NCBI GenBank assembly: GCA_030637805.1
Contig: DAOWFV010000111.1
Span: 1-13,845 of the forward strand
Direction of reading: 5' to 3'
Source: Acidobacteriota bacterium
GTDB taxonomy: Bacteria; Acidobacteriota; Thermoanaerobaculia; Thermoanaerobaculales; Sulfomarinibacteraceae
Length of the DNA: 13,845 nt
Part shown: one piece after another, positions 1-6,472 of the stretch
Numbering within the stretch: position 1 is the first letter of the stretch
How the letters are laid out: every line of letters starts with the position of its first letter
Translations under genes and position numbers: made by a program
The notes under the pieces: generated by a model
Databases searched by the model: none
What the model saw: only the letters and a program-made list of their open reading frames with translations
Told to the model about the DNA's origin: nothing

Positions 1-103
1 GGAATCCCACAACCGCCGGCACACGAAGTCGGTGGCATATTAAGAGAACCCCTATGGCCAGTCCAAATATAATGACAATGTCATTTAGCAGCGGTATTTC
101 CAT
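1..103 (-). CDS. Kef-type K+/H+ antiporter (CPA2 family), N-terminal fragment
   Basis: Reading leftward from the ATG at 103-101, an open frame of 34 codons runs off the window edge. It begins MEIPLLNDIVIIFGLAIGVL and continues with an ICHRLRVPAVVGF segment. This matches my knowledge of the first transmembrane helix of CPA2 monovalent-cation:proton antiporters (KefB/KefC, Na_H_Exchanger domain), whose first helix is followed by an H-R-L-x-(V/I)-P-x-x-(V/L)-G-(F/Y) stretch. These proteins sit in the inner membrane and exchange K+ or Na+ for H+. An AAGG lies about 11 nt before the ATG and could be the ribosome binding site. Only the first helix is visible, so the substrate, the presence of a TrkA-N domain and the full length cannot be judged. 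The gene is divergent from ccoI and its first 100 bases are more AT-rich than the rest of the window. Confidence 0.72.
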   Translation of the reverse strand, partial: MEIPLLNDIVIIFGLAIGVLLICHRLRVPAVVGF

Positions 104-209
104 ATTCTAAATTGCCTTCAAATTCAGATCGAAAAACCCAAAGCAACGGGACACACAATGCATGTCAAACTCTCTTTGCACGAGGCACCCGAATCCAATT
201 AGAGATCCC

Positions 210-389
210 AACCCGCATATCTCACCAGCTTTCGGCTGCGGCCGACGATGCACCACACGTGGCACCGCTTTCTCGATTCGCTCGCTTAACGTACTGACAG
301 TACGCCTTCGCTCACTCATCTTGCGAGAGCGGCGCCACGCACGGCACCTCGCCGCCTTCGCGACGGAACCTGGTGAGATGTGCGGGCTT
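210..389. repeat. Long imperfect palindrome (about 180 bp), REP/MITE-like non-coding element
   Basis: The outer ends are inverted copies. The minus strand of 210-227 reads TGGTGAGATATGCGGGTT, and 371-388 reads the same apart from two A/G-type changes. The centre is a perfect 7-bp inverted repeat, CGTACTG-A-CAGTACG, at 290-304. Between centre and ends the arms align over most of their length (87 and 92 nt), for example a GTGGCACCGC stretch on the left against GTGGCGCCGC on the reverse complement of the right. The whole could extrude as a cruciform or fold as one long RNA hairpin. It sits between the divergent kef-like gene and ccoI and encodes no transposase, so a non-autonomous repeat is the best description. 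A copy of its end motif recurs at 6443-6459. Confidence 0.75.
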
Positions 390-422
390 ACGAACCGGGC
401 GGGAATGACTTTGGGCCCGTGC

Positions 423-472
423 TGTCAGTTTCCCCCCCGGGGGGATCGCCCTCCCCCGCATGTCTCCTGACA
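423..472. other. Inverted repeat with C7G6 palindrome in the ccoI upstream region
   Basis: TGTCAG (423-428) and CTGACA (467-472) are perfect inverted copies. They flank a C-run/G-run palindrome, CCCCCCCGGGGGG (432-444), and a further C-run at 453-457. The minus strand therefore carries several G-tracts and could form stable secondary structure. The element lies 65 bp before the preferred ccoI start and could affect leader folding or termination of incoming transcription. No T-run follows, so it is not a classical terminator. Its function is unknown. Confidence 0.35.
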
Positions 473-536
473 CCAGAATAGTAGCCGGGTTCTCATGAAT
501 CGTTCGGGCTGGGCCCTTCATGAGAGAATCCTCCCG

Positions 537-2963
537 ATGTCCGACGCGGCCGTTCCCAACACCCTCATCGAATGCAACCATTGCGGGCTCCCGGTGCCGG
601 CAGGGCTGGTGGATCCGGAGACCGAGCTGCAGTTCTGCTGCTCGGGCTGCCGGGTGGCCTGGGAGGTCATCCACGAACACGGCCTCGACCGCTACTACGA
701 CATCAAGCATCGTATCGACGCCCCCGAACAGGCGGCGCATCGCACCGGCAAGGGCTTTTCGGAGTTCGACGACCCCACATTCCAGGAGCTCTACTGCCAC
801 CATCTGCCCTCGGGCCTGGCCACCATCGAGCTCTACCTCGAGGGGGTGCACTGCGCCGCCTGCGTGTGGTTGGTAGAGAAGCTGACGGTTGTCGTGGATG
901 GCGTGGCGGAGGTTCGTCTCGACCTCGGTCGTTCCCTCGCCCACGTGACCTGGGATGCGCAGACCACCCCATTGTCCGAGGTTGCCCGCTTCCTCGACTC
1001 GATCGGCTACACCCCCCACCCCTTCCGCGGGGTCGAGGCGCGGGACATGGCCCGCCGCGAGGAACGGGCATTGATCATCCGCATCGCGGTCGCCGGTGCT
1101 GTGGCCGGCAACGTCATGCTCATGGCCTTTGCCCTCTACGGCGGCCACTTTCACGGCATCACCGGTCAGTTCGAACAGCTCTTCCGCTGGCTCAGCCTGG
1201 GCCTCTCTCTGCCCTCCGTCCTGTGGTGCGCGGCGGTCTTCTATCGCGGCGCATGGGGCGCCCTCAAAACCCGGACCCTGCACATGGATCTTCCCATCGC
1301 GATCGGCATCCTCGCAGGCTTTATTCAGGGCGCCCTCAACACCATACGCGGCAGCGGCGAAATCTACTTCGACTCGGTCACGGTGTTGATCTTCTTCCTG
1401 CTCGTGGGCCGTTTTGTCCAGCGCCGGCAGCAGCGGGCAGCCGCCAGCTCCACCGAGCTGCTTTTCTCGCTGACGCCTTCCACTGCCCGGCTGGTGGAGT
1501 CCGGCGGCATTCGCGAGGTACCGCTGGAGGCCCTCAGAGCCAGCGAGGTGGTCGAGGTCCGTACCGGCGACTCGATCCCCGCCGACGGCGTCGTCATCGA
1601 GGGATCGTCGACCCTCGATCGTTCCCTGCTCACCGGTGAGTCGTTGCCCGAATCGGTGGCGGCGGGAGATCCTGTGCATGCCGGGACCGTCAATCTGAGT
1701 GGGCGCCTGTTGGTGGAGGTCCGGGCCACCGGCGAGGACACGCGCATCGGCCGCCTCATGCGGCTGGTCGAGGAGGGTGCGCAACGACGCGCTCCGGTGG
1801 TGCTGCTCGCCGACCGGATCTCGGGCTGGTTCGTGGCGATAGTGCTGGCTCTGGCAGCGCTGACCCTCTTGATCTGGCTTCGCCTCGACCCGGCGAACGC
1901 CGTCGAGCACGCGGTAGCACTGCTCATCGTCAGCTGCCCGTGTGCGCTCGGCCTGGCGACGCCTCTCGCCGTCAGCGCCGCCATCGGCCGCGCCGCGAGG
2001 AGAGGGATCCTGATCAAGGGAGGCGACGCCCTCGAAAACCTCGCTCGACCCGGACGGATGATTCTCGACAAAACAGGGACGCTCACCGAGGGCCGCCTCT
2101 CCGTGGTCCGCTGGTGGGGGAACGAGAGCGTCCGGGGTTTGGTCGCCGCCGTCGAAGAACATTCGGCCCATCCCGTTGCACGAGCCCTGAGCGAGGGGTT
2201 CGTCGGAGGCGAGAAAGCCATTGCCTCCGAGGTGCACGAGATCACCGGTGCGGGGATCAGGGGAGTCTGTGACGGCCATCGGGTGCTGGTTGCCTCCCCG
2301 GGACACGCGGTGGGCGAGCTCGGAGTATTGCCCGCCGAGGCGGCCGCAGCCGTTTCCGATTTTGCCGGCGAGGGCATGAGCCCGGTGGTGGTAGCCGTTG
2401 ATGACAGGGTCGTTGCGGTGGCTGGCATCGGTGATCCCCTGCGCTCCGACACTGCAGAATCTCTCGACGCCATCCGCAGACGGGGTTGGCAGGTGGAGAT
2501 CCTGTCGGGCGACCATCCCGCCGTGGTGCAGTCGGTCCTCCGTAGGGTGGGCTTCGAGCCTGCAGCCGGACGCGGAGCGGCAAGCCCCGAAGACAAGCTG
2601 GAGGTGGTTCGTGAGGCGGCCGAACAGGGGCCGGTGGCGATGGTCGGGGACGGTGTCAACGATGCAGCCGCGCTGGCCGCAGCCACGGTGGGAATCGGCG
2701 TCCACGGCGGCGCCGAAGCGGCGCTCGCGGCCGCCGATGTCTACCTCGGCCGGCCCGGCCTCGCCCCGGTGGTCGAGCTCCTCAAGGGCTCACGGCGCAC
2801 CCTCGGTGTCATCCGCCGCAACCTCGTCTTCTCACTGACCTACAACGTGGTCGCCGTGTCTTTCGCCATAACCGGCCACATGAGCCCGCTGCTGGCAGCA
2901 GTGCTCATGCCCCTGAGCTCGATGACGGTGGTGCTCTCTTCGTACAAGGCGCGTACGTTTTAG
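537..2963 (+). CDS. ccoI: cbb3 oxidase copper-translocating P-type ATPase CcoI/FixI
   Basis: P1B-type ATPase of 808 residues that exports Cu(I) across the inner membrane for maturation of cbb3-type cytochrome c oxidase. In order: an N-terminal cysteine-rich CcoI/FixI domain (CNHC at 13-16, CCSGC at 34-38), an HMA metal-binding domain (GVHCAAC near 103-109), a membrane block, the actuator TGES (366-369), the intramembrane CPC (467-469), the phosphorylation site DKTGT (Asp511), the nucleotide-binding HP (545-546) and GDGVND (704-709). No motif is missing and the length is typical. The N-terminal double-cysteine region separates FixI/CcoI from ordinary CopA. I chose ATG 537 over the in-frame ATG at 495. 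The shorter form begins MSDAAVPN just before the cysteine domain, and a GAGAAT hexamer lies 7 nt upstream, a spacing also seen at other genes here. Neither start has a good Shine-Dalgarno. The TAG stop overlaps the first heptad of the following repeat. ccoS follows after 248 bp. Confidence 0.95.
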   Translation: MSDAAVPNTLIECNHCGLPVPAGLVDPETELQFCCSGCRVAWEVIHEHGLDRYYDIKHRIDAPEQAAHRTGKGFSEFDDPTFQELYCHHLPSGLATIELYLEGVHCAACVWLVEKLTVVVDGVAEVRLDLGRSLAHVTWDAQTTPLSEVARFLDSIGYTPHPFRGVEARDMARREERALIIRIAVAGAVAGNVMLMAFALYGGHFHGITGQFEQLFRWLSLGLSLPSVLWCAAVFYRGAWGALKTRTLHMDLPIAIGILAGFIQGALNTIRGSGEIYFDSVTVLIFFLLVGRFVQRRQQRAAASSTELLFSLTPSTARLVESGGIREVPLEALRASEVVEVRTGDSIPADGVVIEGSSTLDRSLLTGESLPESVAAGDPVHAGTVNLSGRLLVEVRATGEDTRIGRLMRLVEEGAQRRAPVVLLADRISGWFVAIVLALAALTLLIWLRLDPANAVEHAVALLIVSCPCALGLATPLAVSAAIGRAARRGILIKGGDALENLARPGRMILDKTGTLTEGRLSVVRWWGNESVRGLVAAVEEHSAHPVARALSEGFVGGEKAIASEVHEITGAGIRGVCDGHRVLVASPGHAVGELGVLPAEAAAAVSDFAGEGMSPVVVAVDDRVVAVAGIGDPLRSDTAESLDAIRRRGWQVEILSGDHPAVVQSVLRRVGFEPAAGRGAASPEDKLEVVREAAEQGPVAMVGDGVNDAAALAAATVGIGVHGGAEAALAAADVYLGRPGLAPVVELLKGSRRTLGVIRRNLVFSLTYNVVAVSFAITGHMSPLLAAVLMPLSSMTVVLSSYKARTF

Positions 2964-3171
2964 GTCACAGGTCACAAGTCGCAGGTCGCAGGTCGCAGGT
3001 CGCAGGTCGCAGGTCGCAGGTCGCACCGAGATTGTCGACTGGACTCATGCGATGTCAAGTGTTTTTTCCTTCCTATCCCTCTCTTTCGTGACCTCCGTGC
3101 TTGCAAAAACCTTAAGCCTGAGACCTGAGACGTGGAGCCTGTGAGACCTGAGACCTGAAACCTGAAACCTG
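2962..3171. repeat. Heptad-repeat element 1 with inverted arms and a conserved core
   Basis: The left arm (2962-3024) is nine uninterrupted heptads: AGGTCAC twice, AAGTCGC once, AGGTCGC six times. The right arm (3114-3171) is built from the complementary type: AAGCCTG, AGACCTG, AGACGTG, GAGCCTG, a TG insertion, AGACCTG twice, AAACCTG twice. The arms are thus imperfect inverted repeats, about one mismatch per heptad. The 89-nt core (3025-3113) carries a stretch (3029-3059) that aligns with the core of element 2. The element starts inside the ccoI stop codon and separates ccoI from ccoS. There is no coding potential beyond chance. The heptad period resembles in style the short tandemly repeated repetitive sequences described in cyanobacteria, but the sequence is different. 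Confidence 0.9.
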
Positions 3172-3211
3172 TTCCCCTCCCGATGAACGGGCGAGCGAGT
3201 AAAATAGCCCC

Positions 3212-3406
3212 GTGTCCGCCATCTACATCGCCCTCCCCGTCGCTCTCCTCCTAGCGCTGGTCTTCCTCGCCGCCTTCATTTGGTCCGTTCGCGCCGGCCA
3301 GCTCGATGATCTCGAGACGCCCGCGGTGCGAATCCTCGGCGAGGAGGACGAGCGGGATCCCCAACGGGAAAATGTGATTGAGGACACATCTCATCAGGTT
3401 GACTGA
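3212..3406 (+). CDS. ccoS: cbb3-type cytochrome oxidase assembly protein CcoS
   Basis: A 64-residue single-pass membrane protein. A hydrophobic helix (about 4-26, IYIALPVALLLALVFLAAF) is followed by the CcoS signature: a short basic segment then GQLDDLETPAVRIL (30-43), matching the family's SGQFDDLETPA motif, and an acidic tail. CcoS is needed for insertion of heme and copper cofactors into the cbb3 oxidase core subunit and is normally encoded beside ccoI, as here. Translation starts at GTG 3212. There is no convincing Shine-Dalgarno, but TAAAAT (3200-3205) sits 6 nt upstream, so a leaderless transcript from its own promoter is possible. This would fit the 248-bp repeat-filled gap after ccoI, which makes simple co-translation unlikely. 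Other cco genes (ccoNOQP, ccoG, ccoH) are not in the window. Confidence 0.93.
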   Translation: MSAIYIALPVALLLALVFLAAFIWSVRAGQLDDLETPAVRILGEEDERDPQRENVIEDTSHQVD

Positions 3407-3490
3407 ACCCCTCTTCGATCGAATCCGTATTATAGGTTGTAACCCGCACTTCGAAGTTGGGCAAAGTAATCGATGAGAGGAGAGAACTTC

Positions 3491-3619
3491 ATGTGGCACC
3501 AGATTCCCGATCCCCGGAGATTCGAGCGTGGCCTCTTTTGGCGCGATCACGGGGTCTGGAGCTTTTCCCACCCTTGCATGACGGCCCGGCCGTCACCAGC
3601 CCCTATCCCGCCTGATTGA
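3491..3619 (+). CDS. Possible small ORF, 42 codons, unrecognised
   Basis: An ATG at 3491 opens a 42-codon frame ending TGA at 3617-3619. It begins MWHQIPDPRRFERGLFWRD and contains three tryptophans (2, 17, 23), one cysteine and a proline-rich tail. A strong purine-rich site (GAGGAGAG, about 3477-3484) precedes the ATG at normal distance, and TATTAT at 3428-3433 could be a -10 although no matching -35 is visible. It lies 84 bp after ccoS in a 293-bp stretch (3407-3699) that otherwise holds nothing I can identify. I recognise no family. The good ribosome site is the only real support, and it could be chance. Confidence 0.3.
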   Translation: MWHQIPDPRRFERGLFWRDHGVWSFSHPCMTARPSPAPIPPD

Positions 3620-3699
3620 GACCCCCAAACTACCCCCCCCTCCAACCGTCACGGCGTCCGGGCGCCGAGACGGCCCTCACCTCTCTCGATGCTCGAGGC

Positions 3700-3937
3700 A
3701 GGTCGCAGGTCCCGCATCGTAGGTCTCAGGTCTCAGGGTGCACATCACACATCACAAGTCGCAGCAGAATCGTCGGCTAGATTCCTGGATGTCGAGCCTT
3801 TTCTACGACTTCCTTGAGTTTTTCAATGAGACCTGAGACCTGAAGCCTATGAGACCTGAAACCTGTGACCTGAAACCTGTGACCTGAGACCTGAAGCTTG
3901 TGAGACCTGAGACCTGAGACCTGAGACCTGAACCCTC
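3700..3937. repeat. Heptad-repeat element 2, relative of element 1
   Basis: The left arm (3700-3762) is nine in-phase heptads, more diverged than in element 1: AGGTCGC, AGGTCCC, GCATCGT, AGGTCTC twice, AGGGTGC, ACATCAC twice, AAGTCGC. The core (3763-3828, 66 nt) contains 3766-3796, which matches the element 1 core at about 24 of 32 aligned columns. The right arm (3829-3937) is about fifteen heptads of the AGACCTG/AAACCTG/TGACCTG type, broken twice by a TG after AAGCYTR, the same break as in element 1. The last heptad ends at the queA stop: read on the minus strand, TAG is followed directly by AGGGTTC and then AGGTCTC repeats. The 80 bp before it (3620-3699) hold nothing I recognise. Confidence 0.9.
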
Positions 3938-4968
3938 TACACAATCAACATCGCGTCGCCGTACGAAAAGAACCGGTAGCCTTCAGCGATCGCCTCCCGG
4001 TAGGCCGCAAGCACCCGTTCTCGGCCCGCGATGGCGCTCACCAGCATCAACAGGGTGGAGCGGGGCAGGTGGAAGTTCGTCAGCATCGCCCCCAACCCCC
4101 GAAATTCGTAGCCCGGCGTGATGAAAATATTGGTCCAGCCGTGGCCCGCGGCCACCGTCCCGTTCCCAGCCGCCAACGCTCCCTCGAGCGCGCGCACGGT
4201 CGTGGTGCCCACGCAAACCACGCGCCGACCCGCCTCGAGGGCGACGTTCACCGCCGCGGAAGCCGTCTCCGAGAAGTGGTACCACTCCTCGTGCATCTCG
4301 TGGTCCTCGATCTGATCCACCTGCACCGGCCGGAAGGTGCCGAGGCCCACGTGCAGGGTGAGAAAGGCGAGCTCCACCCCCGTGGCGCGTACACCGTCCA
4401 AAATCTCTTCGGTGAAATGCAGGCCCGCGGTCGGCGCCGCCACCGCCCCCGGCGAGGCCGCATACACCGTCTGGTAGTCCATTCGATCAGCCGGAACCGC
4501 CCCCTCCGGCCGTTGGACGTACGGCGGCAGGGGTACCTCGCCGATGCGGTCCAGACGGGCGAGCTCCAACGACGGAACGAAGCGTACGATCCAACGCCCC
4601 TCCCCGAGCGCCTCGACGGGCAGCACCTCCCCACCGTCTGGAAGCACCAGCCGCTCACCGGTCCGTGCCCGAGCCGACGGGCGCAGCAGGCTCTCCCAAA
4701 GATCGGTCGTCACCCGGCGGAGGAGAAGCAGCTCGAAGCCGCGCCCAGTCGGCCGCCGAGCAACCAGCCGCGCCGGAATCACCCGGGTGTCGTTGAGGAG
4801 CAGGAGGTCGTTCTCCCGCAGCATCCCCGGCAGCTCGGCCACCGTCCGATGCCCTAAAAGACCGCTCGCCCGGTCGAAAACCAATAGCCGCGAGGTTCCT
4901 CGCGGCGCCGGCTCCTGCGCCACCAGCTCAATGGGCAGATCGAAGTCGAAGTCGTCGGTCCGCACCAT
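3937..4968 (-). CDS. queA: S-adenosylmethionine:tRNA ribosyltransferase-isomerase QueA
   Basis: Cytoplasmic enzyme of 343 residues that transfers and isomerises the ribosyl group of SAM onto 7-aminomethyl-7-deazaguanine in tRNA, giving epoxyqueuosine in queuosine synthesis. Family landmarks are clear. The N terminus DFDFDLPIELVAQEP is followed by NDTRVIPARL. A central PLPPYVQR and YQTVYA segment precedes AAPTAGLHFT, and the C-terminal part carries LHVGLGTFRPV, the VGTTTVRALE segment and LTNFHLPRSTLLMLVSA. The length is normal for the family. The ATG at 4968 gives MVRTDDF. The next codon, GTG at 4965, gives MRTDDF, which lines up better with family N termini and has TACTAT 6 nt upstream, so 4965 is a real alternative. 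No Shine-Dalgarno is visible at either. The gene ends flush against heptad element 2. A terminator upstream separates it from the protease gene, so it is probably transcribed alone. Confidence 0.96.
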   Translation of the reverse strand: MVRTDDFDFDLPIELVAQEPAPRGTSRLLVFDRASGLLGHRTVAELPGMLRENDLLLLNDTRVIPARLVARRPTGRGFELLLLRRVTTDLWESLLRPSARARTGERLVLPDGGEVLPVEALGEGRWIVRFVPSLELARLDRIGEVPLPPYVQRPEGAVPADRMDYQTVYAASPGAVAAPTAGLHFTEEILDGVRATGVELAFLTLHVGLGTFRPVQVDQIEDHEMHEEWYHFSETASAAVNVALEAGRRVVCVGTTTVRALEGALAAGNGTVAAGHGWTNIFITPGYEFRGLGAMLTNFHLPRSTLLMLVSAIAGRERVLAAYREAIAEGYRFFSYGDAMLIV

Positions 4969-5025
4969 CGCATAGTAGACCGGATTCTGCCGGTCGGCGG
5001 CGTCCTCGCCTTTCGACGTGCGGAG

Positions 5026-5055
5026 AAAAAGCGGGAGGCCCGCGGAGGGCCTCCC
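5026..5055 (-). terminator. Rho-independent terminator after the M43 protease gene
   Basis: On the minus strand, GGGAGGCCC (5055-5047) and GGGCCTCCC (5041-5033) form a perfect 9-bp stem with a 5-nt loop. They are followed after two bases by TTTTT (5030-5026). It lies 38 bp past the protease stop and about 60 bp before queA, so it should end protease transcription and isolate queA. Confidence 0.85.
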
Positions 5056-5092
5056 TTGAAGGAGGAGTGGCGCCTCGCGCCCGGTCGAGCTC

Positions 5093-6040
5093 TCAGTTCA
5101 AAAGCAAGGTGGGTCTGTAGAGCTCGACCATATCGATCATCCAAACGTCCTGATCCGTCGTGAAATGGTCCATGCACGGGTCGTCGGTGTAGTCCATGAA
5201 ATTGTAAATCGGGTCCAACCCTACCTGCGGGCAGGTGTCTCTTCCCTCGGGGCAGCCGAAGGCGGCGGTCGCCTCGAAAGGCGTGTCGTCGATCTCGTCC
5301 CCCGGCTCAGTGCAGCCGTTCTGGAAGGTGTGGAGCAGTCCGAAGTAGTGACCCGCCTCGTGGGTCGCCGTGTCGCCTTCGTCATACGGAACCGCCGTGC
5401 CACCGGGCAGCGAGGAGTGCAGCAGCACCACACCGTGCCGGTAGTCGTCCTCCGGAAACGACCACGGGAGATAGGCGAAACCCAACAGCTGCCACTTGCC
5501 GTAGTGCGGATCGCAGCTGTAGATGTTGAGGGTCGTTTCCGGTGATATGGCGAGAGCCCTCTTCATCCTGAAGTTCTGCTGATAGCACCTGTCGAACCAC
5601 GGTTCCTGCTCGGTCTGTTCGAAATAGTCGACGCTGTCGAGGGTGAAGCGGAATTCCCCGTAGGCCTGGTTGAGTACCTCGATCTGCGCCTCGATCTGCT
5701 CATTCGGCGGGATGCCAATCTCATGACCCTCCTCGTCGACCTTGTAGATCACGTGGAAGGCGACCGGGACACCGATTTTTCTGCCTCTCTGTCCAGCTCC
5801 CTGATGTTGAGCGAGATCCTGCGCAACAGCCGCCATCTCGGCGAGGCTGGGCTCCGGCGTCCCGCAGCGATAGCCGCGGACCAGGTTGCCGTCCGGCCCC
5901 TGGAAGTAGATATGACTCTGGTTGGCGAAGACCTCCGCCGGCTCAGCCGCCGTCGACGGCTCCTCAGCGAAAGCTGCTCCTCCCACTGCGAGAACTGTAA
6001 ACATGAAGATCCAGACAATTCGAAGTGTGTGAGCGAGCAT
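5093..6040 (-). CDS. Secreted M43-family (pappalysin-like) zinc metalloprotease
   Basis: A 315-residue exported protease. Residues 1-25 form a signal peptide (hydrophobic core WIFMFTVLAVGGA, likely cut after AFA). The zinc site HEAGHYFGLLH (227-237) fits the metzincin HExxHxxGxxH, with His227, His231 and His237 as ligands and Glu228 as catalytic base. The Met-turn is in NFMDYTDDPCM (Met282), the N-(Y/F)-M-D-Y-(S/T)-D form typical of peptidase family M43. Several cysteines (59, 152, 176, 243, 263, 270, 289) suggest disulfides. I start at ATG 6040, not the in-frame ATG at 6136. It places the signal peptide at the N terminus and has GGGAGG 11 nt upstream, whereas the extra 32 residues of the longer form are hydrophilic and signal-less. 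The substrate is unknown. Its neighbours do not suggest a pathway, and the gene appears monocistronic, ending at the terminator at 5026-5055. Confidence 0.9.
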   Translation of the reverse strand: MLAHTLRIVWIFMFTVLAVGGAAFAEEPSTAAEPAEVFANQSHIYFQGPDGNLVRGYRCGTPEPSLAEMAAVAQDLAQHQGAGQRGRKIGVPVAFHVIYKVDEEGHEIGIPPNEQIEAQIEVLNQAYGEFRFTLDSVDYFEQTEQEPWFDRCYQQNFRMKRALAISPETTLNIYSCDPHYGKWQLLGFAYLPWSFPEDDYRHGVVLLHSSLPGGTAVPYDEGDTATHEAGHYFGLLHTFQNGCTEPGDEIDDTPFEATAAFGCPEGRDTCPQVGLDPIYNFMDYTDDPCMDHFTTDQDVWMIDMVELYRPTLLLN

Positions 6041-6472
6041 CACGCCTCGTTCCTCCCTTGCCGTGCCGAGGCCTCCCGGCGCCGGCAGGTCTGTTGATCC
6101 AAGGGGATCCCTGTAATCCGAACGGCCCGTCGCCATCGCACGAGGGCGGAGGCCGCTCTTGGCTCGAGTGGTCAGCGCGTAGCGATCCGGAATCCTGCAC
6201 CCGCCCGACAGTGCCGTCCCTGACCGTTGCCCCGCTCATGACCGTCCTACCCTCTTCCACCCCCCTCCGCCTATCCATCCCTGATCTCAGTCGGTCCTAC
6301 CGCAAGATCCGCGCCAGGTCTTCTGACCACAAAAAGGCCCTTCAGCACAGCCAGGGTCCTTCCTCGATCTCAGTTCACCGGGGCAAATCGATCCACTCCC
6401 GTGTCACACGGACACGGAGGACGCCTGCCTCACTAATAACCCGGTGAGATATGCGGGTTAGAATCCCAGTCG
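6041..6472. other. Divergent intergenic region, protease / yraN
   Basis: 432 bp with no gene I can support. A perfect 7-bp stem, CCGTGTC-ACACG-GACACGG, lies at 6399-6417. Positions 6443-6459 carry the end motif of the 210-389 palindrome, inside an inverted repeat AACCCG-N10-CGGGTT (6438-6459). On the minus strand around 6333-6357 an imperfect stem is followed by TTTTT, weakly terminator-like, but no gene ends there. The protease leader and the yraN promoter must lie in this interval. Confidence 0.5.
6443..6459 (+). repeat. Solo copy of the palindrome end motif
   Basis: GGTGAGATATGCGGGTT is identical over 17 nt to the minus strand of 210-226 and differs by two bases from 372-388. The remainder of the long palindrome is not recognisable here, so this is a fragment or an independent site of the same motif. 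It ends exactly where the TAGAAT in front of yraN begins. Confidence 0.7.

Noticed and set aside
495..536. Upstream ATG start for ccoI (14 extra residues)
   Set aside because: No Shine-Dalgarno, and the extra residues precede the first family-conserved segment. ATG 537 starts just before the cysteine domain.
312..2705. 797-codon open frame on the minus strand opposite ccoI
   Set aside because: It lies antisense to a complete, motif-perfect ccoI in a GC-rich gene, where long antisense frames are common. Its translation has no recognisable domain and very high His/Gly/Arg content.
2962..3024. CRISPR-like array of short repeats
   Set aside because: The units are contiguous 7-mers without spacers, so it is a tandem repeat, not a CRISPR array. 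No cas genes are present.
3399..3433. Promoter TTGACT...TATTAT upstream of the small ORF
   Set aside because: The two hexamers are 23 bp apart, too far for a sigma-70 promoter, and the TTGACT overlaps the end of ccoS. Only the TATTAT could be meaningful.
6333..6357. Minus-strand terminator-like stem followed by TTTTT
   Set aside because: The stem has a mismatch and a long loop, and no minus-strand gene ends there. An undetected small RNA cannot be excluded but nothing else supports it.
6025..6447. 140-codon plus-strand frame upstream of yraN
   Set aside because: It overlaps the 5' end of the protease gene and its signal peptide on the other strand. Its composition (Ser/Arg/Pro) is that of a non-coding frame and no family is recognisable.
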